Shown here one piece after another: positions 44,275 through 50,648 of a stretch of 50,648 nucleotides of DNA. Source of the stretch: Sphingomonadaceae bacterium (GTDB taxonomy: Bacteria; Pseudomonadota; Alphaproteobacteria; Sphingomonadales; Sphingomonadaceae); contig JAIOYN010000004.1 of assembly GCA_021741065.1 (NCBI GenBank), positions 1 to 50,648 on the forward strand, read 5' to 3'. Both the position numbers and the translations under genes were made by a program. Below the pieces are notes generated by a model. The model ran no database searches, was not told the DNA's origin, and was given only the letters and a program-made list of their open reading frames with translations. Every line of letters starts with the position of its first letter. Position 1 is the stretch's first letter.

Positions 44275-44571
44275 GTGCGTAATCTGGTTCTGATTAGCTT
44301 GCTGTTTTCAAGCATGTACGTTTCCCCTGTGGCAGCGCATCCAGGTGGGTTGGCTGCCGACGGCTGTCACAACGATAGGCGCAATGGCGGCCGGCATTGC
44401 CACCGCGGATCTTCACCACAAGTCCAGGCTCCGCAGCGAGCATTTGGTGGAGATGTATATTTCCGCAATTGCGCCGCAGCACGCGCGGCTGGTGCTGCGC
44501 CCATTAGGGCCGGGGAGCCGGGATATGGACGTCATCTGGACCGCGATGGGGATGGCAAGGCTTGCGAATAG
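44275..44571 (+). CDS. Exported Excalibur calcium-binding-domain protein
   Basis: From the GTG at 44275 (GGGGG upstream) the 98-residue product has a signal peptide ending in PVAAHPGG, a Cys/His segment DGCHNDRRNGGRHCHRG (YHYH-like) and a C-terminal Excalibur domain: VYFRNCAAARAAGAAP, then LDRDGDGKACE with the DxDxDGxxCE calcium-type loop. Such proteins are exported; their role is poorly known. The last 68 bases overlap the opposite-strand Tat protein gene. The ATG at 44215 would give a longer start without coding resemblance. Confidence 0.75.
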   Translation: MRNLVLISLLFSSMYVSPVAAHPGGLAADGCHNDRRNGGRHCHRGSSPQVQAPQRAFGGDVYFRNCAAARAAGAAPIRAGEPGYGRHLDRDGDGKACE

Positions 44572-45139
44572 CGCTACCCACTGCCGACCCCAGCTTTAAT
44601 TCCTCCAACCGCGCTTGAAGTAGCGTCAATGAAAATTGGTCATGCACCTCAACCCAACGTGCGCTGCTCGATGGGTTAGGATAGGACTGGAAGATCAACT
44701 CGCCTTCGCGCTTGCCGTTGCGGCCTGATGGAAAAATGTCGTGCTTTTCCAGAAATGCAAAAGCCTGCGCTTCGGGTGAACAATTATGCTCCCATTGGGT
44801 TTCCCAATCCCATTCTTTCATTGGTGCAAAAAGCTCAGCGTCGCTCCAGCCGGTCTCATCGCAAAAGTCGTCAATCTGCGCCTGCGTATTGAGGATGTAT
44901 CCGTGGAACCGAAGATTATCGATCAGCAATGGCGGCTCGGGGATTTCGAACTGGGGTTTGCCCAGGTGCAGGCGCCAATGGTCTTCAAATGGTTCGTAAT
45001 AGATGTTTGTGTAACCAATGCGCCCGGCGATTGTTGCGGAACTGGCGGTGTCGGCGGCAAGTGCGAGGGCTTCTTTTACAAAGGCAGCGGTGATTATGGA
45101 GCCAGCGCCAATTAAAAATGAACGTCGAGATACGGGCAT
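44504..45139 (-). CDS. Tat-exported protein of unknown function
   Basis: From ATG 45139 (AAGGAAG upstream) the 211-residue protein has a Tat signal (PVSRRSFLIGAGSIITAAF) and a mature part rich in Trp, Asp and Glu (FEDHWRLHLGKPQFE, MKEWDWETQWEHNC). I recognise no family. Its end overlaps the Excalibur gene on the other strand; the last 25 residues (from about GSAVGSAIRKPCHPHRGP) are the antisense of that domain and may be a read-on after loss of the original stop. Confidence 0.6.
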   Translation of the reverse strand: MPVSRRSFLIGAGSIITAAFVKEALALAADTASSATIAGRIGYTNIYYEPFEDHWRLHLGKPQFEIPEPPLLIDNLRFHGYILNTQAQIDDFCDETGWSDAELFAPMKEWDWETQWEHNCSPEAQAFAFLEKHDIFPSGRNGKREGELIFQSYPNPSSSARWVEVHDQFSLTLLQARLEELKLGSAVGSAIRKPCHPHRGPDDVHIPAPRP

Positions 45140-45466
45140 ATGTCTTCCTTTCGATATGCATCGAAAAGAAGCTCGACCTGATGTTGCGGAACGTTGCTGC
45201 GCTCGTTTGCTTGCGTGCTTCCGCCACATCTCGCTCTTGCGAATACCACCTTACCCGAGCAGGCAGGTTGGTGAAGGATGGAACCTTCTCTTGATGCTGG
45301 ATGAGATTAGCCGATCGTCCTGCTAAAGCAAATCGCAAATAATGCAGACACAGAGCCGCGGGCGCAGTCTAACTTCCTGGTGCGTGTCCAGCTAGCGCAT
45401 AACCTCGCTCGTTTTTGATGAGGTTGCGCCCGTGATTGGAATGGCGACTCGCGGCATGGTTGCGGC
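45140..45466. other. Spacer before the recombinase module
   Basis: No supported gene lies in these 327 bases. A partial inverted repeat pairs AACCTC (45401-45406) with GAGGTT (45420-45425), flanked by GCGC on both sides. It could be a terminator or part of an attachment region; no second copy was found in the window. Confidence 0.35.
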
Positions 45467-45826
45467 ATGTCCTGCGACAAACCTTTTCGCGACCAAACAG
45501 CCGATGTGGATGCCGTCCGCAGCGCGACGTCGTCACGCGCGCCCTGTGGCGCGATGGGCTTGCCCGACTGGGTGCATGCCCCAGCGGAGAAGGTAGATCA
45601 ACCCAAGCGTGCGCCGCTCGGTACAGTCGACACGCTCATGACCGTCGAAGAGGTTGCAGCTTATCTGCGTGTCTCCACCAAGACCGTGCGCCGTCAGATT
45701 GCCGCGGGACATATCCAAGCCATCCGTATTGGCCGTTCTATCCGAGTATCACCGGAGGAGTTGGCATGTCTTGGGAGAATTAAATATCAATGCGATAGTA
45801 ATAGTAATGATGAGTATCGTGAATAG
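45467..45826 (+). CDS. Excisionase-like helix-turn-helix protein
   Basis: The frame encodes 119 residues; only the C-terminal part is recognisable, an HTH_17/MerR-like DNA-binding domain (LMTVEEVAAYLRVSTKTVRR, then QIAAGHIQAIRIGRSIRV) found in excisionases and small regulators. The true start may be 45467, ATG 45554 (MGLPDW) or ATG 45638 (MTVEEV). It lies upstream of two integrase genes in the same direction, which supports an excisionase or directionality role. Confidence 0.7.
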   Translation: MSCDKPFRDQTADVDAVRSATSSRAPCGAMGLPDWVHAPAEKVDQPKRAPLGTVDTLMTVEEVAAYLRVSTKTVRRQIAAGHIQAIRIGRSIRVSPEELACLGRIKYQCDSNSNDEYRE

Positions 45827-45910
45827 GTAAGTAAAGTAATGGGGTTAAAAATGTAGTATATGTACCCACGAATATCACCTTATTTCCGCTCCAGTCCTCA
45901 CGAGGTTTAG

Positions 45911-47590
45911 ATGACCGATAACGACCAACATAAGCCAACCCTTGCAGATGCGCTTGTTGCGCTGGCGGAAGCGCCGCTGACCGAAATCCAGAAGCGCGAT
46001 ACGCGCAGCGCGGTGATGACCTTCTGCAAAGCGCTGGGTCTGTCGCCCGATGAAGTGCCTGCAAGCAATAAGTATATCCGGCGTAAATTAGAAAGCATCT
46101 CGTATATTGCGCTTGGATATTCCAAGGGCCGCTGGGGAAATGTGAAAACCGGTGTGGCGCGGGCTGTGGGTCTTGTGGGCAAAAGCTATCCAAGCCGCAA
46201 CACAACACCACTGCTGCCGCAATGGGCTGCGCTTCTGGAGAAGCTGCCGGCGTCGCTTAAACGGAAAGTTTCATCAGGCGCGCGTTATCTTAGTGGCCTT
46301 AGTCTCGGTATTGATAGCGTGTCATTGAGTGACCTGCATGGCTACCGCGATACCATATTGAACGATCGCATGCGGGCAAATGCCGAGCAGGCATGGGACG
46401 ATTTTCTGTGGGGGTGGAACCGTGCGGTCGAGCAATTTCCAGAAGTATGGCCACAAATCACAATCCCGCGGGTCGAGAAACGCGAAGTCTATGTCTATCC
46501 ATTCGCATTCTTCCCTTCTTCGTTCGAGGCGGACGTGAAAGCTTATGCTGATCGCATGCGTAATGTAAACTTGGACGATGATGGCCCATTGCGACCATCA
46601 CGCCCCGCGACCATTGAAACCCGCACCCGCCAGTTGCGGACCGCTGCATCCGTACTTGCCCGCTCCGGCGTTGATCCTGCAACCATTACTAGCATCGCAC
46701 GTTTGGTCGAGGTCGATAACTTCAAGCTGATTTTGCACTTTCACATGGAGCGGGCTGGCGGCAAAACGTCTGCAGGGGTCGCGCAAATCGCATCGTGCCT
46801 GCGCAATGTTGCCCGCCAATACATCAAGGTAGATGAGGAGCATGATCGGAAGATGAGTGCTCTATGCAAAAGGGTATCTGTGCAGACAGGCGGGCTTACG
46901 GCTAAGAACCGTGAGCGGCTTCGCCCGTTTGATGATCCTGAGCATGTAAGGCAGTTCCTGTGCCTGCCAGACACCATTCGGCAGCATGTGGAGCGCGATA
47001 AGCGCGCGCCTGCACAAAAGGCAGTCTTGGCACAGATGGCAGCGGCAATCGCGCTGTTGCAGGCAATACCTATCAGGATTGCAAATATGTGTGCGATCGA
47101 CATTAACCGGCACCTCAAACCGCAGCGCAAGGGCGTCCATCTGGTCATTAGCGAAAGCGAGACCAAAAACAGGCACCCTGTGGATTTTAACATCCCGGAA
47201 CATGCCTTGGGTATTTTGCGCTGGTACATGACCGAGTATCGGCCATATCTGGTTCGTGAACCAACTGATGCCTTGTTCCCAGGACGAAAAGGAAATCACA
47301 AAACCGCCCCCACGCTTGGCCTGCAAATTAAAAAGAACGTCTTTGAGTTTACCGGCCTTGCGTTCAACGTTCATCTGTTCCGGCATTTTGCCGGAAAGGC
47401 GTTCCTCGACCAGCAGCCGGGTAATTATGAAGTAGTGCGGCAGGTCCTTGGACACAAACGGTTGGATACCACCACAAGCTTCTACTCTGGGGCGGAAGCC
47501 AAGCAGGCAAGCGTCATGTTCAATGACATGGTCGATACGCTGCGGGCGCAGCATGCACCAAGACCTACGAAGCGGAGGGTCAGCAAATGA
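45911..47590 (+). CDS. Tyrosine recombinase (first of a tandem pair)
   Basis: The 559-residue protein has the C-terminal catalytic domain of phage-type integrases: first Arg in QAIPIRIANMCAID (about residue 394), HLFRHFAGKAF for His-x-x-Arg, VLGHKRLDTT for the second His, and the nucleophile Tyr in SFYSG. The N-terminal 300 residues are long and of no domain I know, longer than in most integrases. A GAGG site is just upstream. It overlaps the second recombinase by four bases. Confidence 0.88.
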   Translation: MTDNDQHKPTLADALVALAEAPLTEIQKRDTRSAVMTFCKALGLSPDEVPASNKYIRRKLESISYIALGYSKGRWGNVKTGVARAVGLVGKSYPSRNTTPLLPQWAALLEKLPASLKRKVSSGARYLSGLSLGIDSVSLSDLHGYRDTILNDRMRANAEQAWDDFLWGWNRAVEQFPEVWPQITIPRVEKREVYVYPFAFFPSSFEADVKAYADRMRNVNLDDDGPLRPSRPATIETRTRQLRTAASVLARSGVDPATITSIARLVEVDNFKLILHFHMERAGGKTSAGVAQIASCLRNVARQYIKVDEEHDRKMSALCKRVSVQTGGLTAKNRERLRPFDDPEHVRQFLCLPDTIRQHVERDKRAPAQKAVLAQMAAAIALLQAIPIRIANMCAIDINRHLKPQRKGVHLVISESETKNRHPVDFNIPEHALGILRWYMTEYRPYLVREPTDALFPGRKGNHKTAPTLGLQIKKNVFEFTGLAFNVHLFRHFAGKAFLDQQPGNYEVVRQVLGHKRLDTTTSFYSGAEAKQASVMFNDMVDTLRAQHAPRPTKRRVSK

Positions 47591-48669
47591 GCGGCGGTAG
47601 ATATGGACCAACCAAGACGCCGGAGCGGCGTTGCATGCGCCTTGCGCTTTGGCCAGAGGCCGACCGCATTGTGTGGCAAAATGCACTGACCCCGGGAACC
47701 ATCCTTGACGATCACCTCGGTGCATTGGCGCATCTATCCGTTGCATCCAATTACAAAGTCGAACGAGGATATGGGCGGTTCTTGACCTACTGCAGAATAT
47801 ACGAGCCTGACTGCCTACAGGAGGCGCCTGCCGAACGTATTAGCCCACAGCGGGTAAAGTCGTACGTCAACCACCTCACCGACATAGGTAACAGTACACA
47901 GACCACCATGGCCCGGCTGCAGGATCTGGGTAGTATGGCGTCCTTGTTCGCGCCTGAGCGGGACTGGTCGTTTATCAACCGCCTGGCAGCGCGCATCCGC
48001 GCCCGTCACAAGCCCGCCCGTGAGAAAAGCCGCATCTTGATGACCGATGAATTGGCGCAGCTTGGCTATGACCTCATGCATGCCGCCCAAAGTGACGACA
48101 GCATATCGGATGCCGTTCAATATCGCGATGGGCTCATGATCGCTTTGCTTGCCTATGTTCCCATCCGGCGAAAAAACTTCACCGCGCTTGAAATCGGCAG
48201 CAGTATTGTGCGGCGACAAGGTCAGTGGTTTATTCAACTTACGCCTGAGCAGACTAAAACCCATGCATGGTTCGAGACGATACTGCCGCCGGTCCTTGAG
48301 CAATACCTGCAGCGCTACCTCGACTTTTATCGCCCAATGCTGGTGGCCTGCACAGGCCGCTGGCAGAGGCCAACAGGCGATTTCCTTTGGATATCGAACC
48401 ATGGATCGCCGATGACGCAGGATGGCCTCTACAGCCGTATCTGCCGGCACACAGGGGAACGGTTCGGGGAGCACTGCTCGCCGCACATGTTCCGCGACGC
48501 AGCAGCCTCAACTCTGGCAACCGAGGCGCCTGAATATGTCCGGTTGGCAGCGCCGCTGCTCGGCCACCGCAGTTTTCAAACCACCGAGAAATACTACCGC
48601 CAAGCCAAGTCCCAAGTGGGGCATGACAGATTTACACAAGCAATTACCGCACTGAGGGGAGAAGGATGA
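47587..48669 (+). CDS. Tyrosine recombinase (second of a tandem pair)
   Basis: The 360-residue protein has an N-terminal SAM-like core-binding region (SNYKVERGYGRFLTYCRIYEP) and a catalytic domain with Arg in VPIRRKNFTALE, His-x-x-Arg in HMFRDAAAS, LGHRSFQTT and the nucleophile in EKYYRQ. All four catalytic residues are intact. It overlaps the first recombinase by ATGA and the next gene likewise, so the three are translated together. Confidence 0.88.
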   Translation: MSGGRYGPTKTPERRCMRLALWPEADRIVWQNALTPGTILDDHLGALAHLSVASNYKVERGYGRFLTYCRIYEPDCLQEAPAERISPQRVKSYVNHLTDIGNSTQTTMARLQDLGSMASLFAPERDWSFINRLAARIRARHKPAREKSRILMTDELAQLGYDLMHAAQSDDSISDAVQYRDGLMIALLAYVPIRRKNFTALEIGSSIVRRQGQWFIQLTPEQTKTHAWFETILPPVLEQYLQRYLDFYRPMLVACTGRWQRPTGDFLWISNHGSPMTQDGLYSRICRHTGERFGEHCSPHMFRDAAASTLATEAPEYVRLAAPLLGHRSFQTTEKYYRQAKSQVGHDRFTQAITALRGEG

Positions 48670-49457
48670 TGACTAAGACAAACTCAATGACGGCTGAAGA
48701 TATTCTGGCTTTAGCGCATTCGGTTGTGTTGCCAGATGAAGAAACGTTCAAGGAGCTTGCCAAAACGCACAAGCTCAATCCAGAACAGTTGCTTGCGCTT
48801 ACTCGAACTCTCACGGATACGATCGCACAAATCAAACGTCACGCTGCAAGGCGGCAGGATATGCCAGATCCCGAAACAATAAACGGGCGCGCAAAAATTA
48901 TCCTCGATCTACTGAACAAGCTTAGCACTCAGATAACAAAAGGGCGCTCTACCCTTGAATACATCCAAGTTCCTGAAAATATGGGATCGCTGGGCTCAAT
49001 GCTATCATTCGAAGCTATCAAAGAAATGAACCCCAATATCCAGTTCGAACCCGATGTCAGTGATTTTGTTGCGCAACAAAAATCCATGAACTTGCCGACA
49101 AGTTTAATCGAGCTTGAGTACCAGTTTGCTCAGCCAAAACTCATATTTGATTTAGCAAACAGGGCAGATGTCCTCATTTTCCTTATAGGCAAAATGCAGG
49201 ATCAGTTTGAAGGTTATGTTGCAGAGATTCCGAAAAACAAAGGCGGCGCTCCAAGTAACTGGGTTCGTGACCATATCTTGTTTAATTTGGCGTGCGACGC
49301 TCCCTTGATTATCGGCAGACGGCCTACACCATCTGTCAACGCTCCTTTTGAAAAGCTTTGCGCTGATGTCTTAAGCGCCCTTGGTTTAGAAATAGGCGAC
49401 CACACCACAGCTATTGCTCGGATGCTTAAAAAATATGGCTCGAAGGTCAACTTTTGA
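48666..49457 (+). CDS. Unrecognised third protein of the recombinase operon
   Basis: The 263-residue protein overlaps the second recombinase by four bases. It is helical, polar and carries no motif I can name; a hydrophilic N-terminal coiled region (LNPEQLLALTRTLTDTIAQI) is followed by a segment with NKGGAPSNWVRDHILFNLAC. It lacks recombinase residues, so this is not the three-integrase (RIT) layout. Coupled translation implies that it acts with the recombinases. ATG 48669 is an alternative start. Confidence 0.7.
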   Translation: MMTKTNSMTAEDILALAHSVVLPDEETFKELAKTHKLNPEQLLALTRTLTDTIAQIKRHAARRQDMPDPETINGRAKIILDLLNKLSTQITKGRSTLEYIQVPENMGSLGSMLSFEAIKEMNPNIQFEPDVSDFVAQQKSMNLPTSLIELEYQFAQPKLIFDLANRADVLIFLIGKMQDQFEGYVAEIPKNKGGAPSNWVRDHILFNLACDAPLIIGRRPTPSVNAPFEKLCADVLSALGLEIGDHTTAIARMLKKYGSKVNF

Positions 49458-49560
49458 GGGACTGTCAAATCACAAAAGGCCCATTCTCCTGCACAACCGC
49501 GGTCGGAATTCATCTGGTTCTGCCAATGGCAAGGGCATTCGAATCTGACATCGGTTATGC

Positions 49561-49731
49561 ATGTCCAGTGCAACCAGCCCGAATCAGACAATCGAGAAAG
49601 AGCCCGCTGTTAGCGGTATTTCGCAGTGCGTCGAGTTCGTTGCGTTTGATGGACAGCTGCCCGTTTCAGACGCTGAACTTGATGCGCTTGAGCAGCTTCT
49701 TGGCCCAGATCTGCAACAACTATTCCAATAA
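49561..49731 (+). CDS. Small acidic protein, 56 residues
   Basis: The frame from ATG 49561 encodes 56 residues ending in LPVSDAELDALEQLLGPDLQQLFQ, an acidic amphipathic helix with coded-looking composition. It is 49 bases upstream of the serine recombinase and may be its partner. No good ribosome-binding site is visible. I recognise no family. Confidence 0.45.
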   Translation: MSSATSPNQTIEKEPAVSGISQCVEFVAFDGQLPVSDAELDALEQLLGPDLQQLFQ

Positions 49732-49780
49732 CCCACCAGCCCTCACTGCGGCTGGTCGACGCCGTAACTGAGAGGTCGAT

Positions 49781-50648
49781 ATGGCATTTTCTTTACCCCA
49801 AGCCGATTTGCCAGCAGGCAAGCGTGCAGTTCTGTATCTGCGGGTCAGCACAGGAAGGCAGGCTACAGGCGACGTCTCCATTCCGTCCCAACGGGATCTT
49901 ACGCAACGCTTTTGCTTGGCAAATAACTGGCAGGTTGTGGACGAGTTTGTGGAACCGGGCGCGTCTGGGACCGATGATCGTCGTCCAGTCCTCCAAAAAA
50001 TGATTGAACAGGCCAAGGAAGGACGGTTTGACGTTATTTGCGTTCACTCTTTCTCACGCTTTTATCGCAATGGCGCCGAGATGGAGCTGACCATTCGCAA
50101 TCTGCGCAAATATGGCGTTGAGGTTGTGTCCATGACGCAGCCAACTGGTGATGATCCGTCACAGACACTGATGCGTCAGATCATTGGCATCTTTGACGAA
50201 TACACATCTCGCGAGAACGGAAAGAACGTTACGCGTGCGATGCGCGAGAATGCAAAGCAGGGTTTTTGGAATGGCGCTAAGCCGCCGCTTGGATATCGTA
50301 TCTGTGACGTAGAGCTGCGCGGAGCCAAAATGAAAAAGGGTTTGGAGGTTGACCCTGTCGATGCCGAGACGGTCCGTCTGATATTCCGGCTTTATGCCGA
50401 AGGAGACGGACAGAGCGGCCCCATCGGTGTGAAAAAGGTAACCGAATGGTTGAACTCCAACGGCTACCGAACCCGTGTTGGTGCTACGTTTGGCATAGGA
50501 CCGGTTCACGGCATTCTGACCAATAAATGCTACGCGACAGGCAAGTGGCCCTACGGTGTGAAAAACTTCAAAACCAAACAAAATCACGACCCCAGCACAG
50601 TGATCGAGATAAACATCCCGACCATTATACCCATGGAATTGTTCGAGC
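49781..50648 (+). CDS. Large serine recombinase, C-terminus beyond the window
   Basis: The 289 residues in view start at ATG 49781 and comprise a resolvase domain with the catalytic serine in AVLYLRVSTGRQ (about residue 23), GTDDRRPVLQKMIEQAK, VHSFSRFYRN and the hinge helix QTLMRQIIGIFDEYTSRENGK, followed by a recombinase domain (GFWNGAKPPLGY, GPVHGILTNKCY). The zinc ribbon and coiled coil expected in large serine recombinases lie past the window end. It is in the same orientation as the tyrosine recombinase genes. Confidence 0.9.
   Translation, partial: MAFSLPQADLPAGKRAVLYLRVSTGRQATGDVSIPSQRDLTQRFCLANNWQVVDEFVEPGASGTDDRRPVLQKMIEQAKEGRFDVICVHSFSRFYRNGAEMELTIRNLRKYGVEVVSMTQPTGDDPSQTLMRQIIGIFDEYTSRENGKNVTRAMRENAKQGFWNGAKPPLGYRICDVELRGAKMKKGLEVDPVDAETVRLIFRLYAEGDGQSGPIGVKKVTEWLNSNGYRTRVGATFGIGPVHGILTNKCYATGKWPYGVKNFKTKQNHDPSTVIEINIPTIIPMELFE

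Noticed and set aside
45340-45466. Possible tRNA or attachment site next to the recombinase module
   Set aside because: No cloverleaf or TTC-type T-arm was found, and no second copy of any segment is present in the window.
1-50648. CRISPR arrays or rRNA genes
   Set aside because: No regularly spaced short repeats or rRNA-like sequence was seen on reading the window.

Overview
The window looks like chromosomal DNA of an alphaproteobacterium of the order Sphingomonadales. This is inferred from the general look of the proteins: the TonB-receptor plug motifs, the glmU/glmS block, the argD-argF-hslO operon and the abundance of acyl-CoA catabolism genes. No rRNA or phylogenetic marker was available to fix the genus.

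Region 1, about 1-13.8 kb, is conserved backbone. It holds a PhoR-like sensor kinase cut by the window edge, gph, glmU, a ribbon-helix-helix/PIN toxin-antitoxin pair inserted between glmU and glmS, glmS, an argD-argF-hslO operon, a small exported protein, glutaryl-CoA dehydrogenase, and divergently from it an ALDH7-type semialdehyde dehydrogenase followed by a carotenoid oxygenase. The last group suggests lysine breakdown through aminoadipate to glutaryl-CoA.

Region 2, about 13.8-44.1 kb, is an accessory catabolic island. It is visibly AT-richer in many parts, has long intergenic spacers, four dedicated regulators (two AraC, two TetR), an IS5-type transposase relic and duplicated 5' leader modules. 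It encodes a TonB receptor for uptake, an alpha/beta hydrolase, two SDRs, an acyl-CoA ligase, a CoA-transferase, four acyl-CoA dehydrogenase genes (two forming a likely heteromer), a 3-hydroxyacyl-CoA dehydrogenase and a crotonase. Two periplasmic quinoprotein systems are embedded in it: a lipoprotein PQQ-type quinohaemoprotein with atypical active-site residues, and a complete tryptophan-tryptophylquinone (TTQ) amine dehydrogenase operon (mauB-E-D-A order) followed by two c-type cytochromes. A seven-helix membrane protein of unknown function precedes the operon and shares its promoter-to-signal-sequence leader. My reading is that a hydrophobic, possibly amine-bearing compound is imported, oxidised in the periplasm by the quinoproteins, converted to a CoA thioester and shortened by beta-oxidation-like steps. 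The substrate cannot be read from the sequence.

Region 3, about 44.2-50.6 kb, is a recombination module. After an Excalibur-domain protein and a Tat-exported protein come an excisionase-like HTH protein, two tandem tyrosine recombinases and an unrecognised protein (all three translationally overlapped), a 56-residue ORF and a large serine recombinase cut by the window end.

The strongest unusual signals are the two sets of duplicated leader modules (14.09/23.51 kb and 34.65/35.79 kb), the TTQ operon with two extra light-chain cysteines and no mauG in view, the active-site changes in the PQQ-type enzyme, and the mixed tyrosine/serine recombinase locus.
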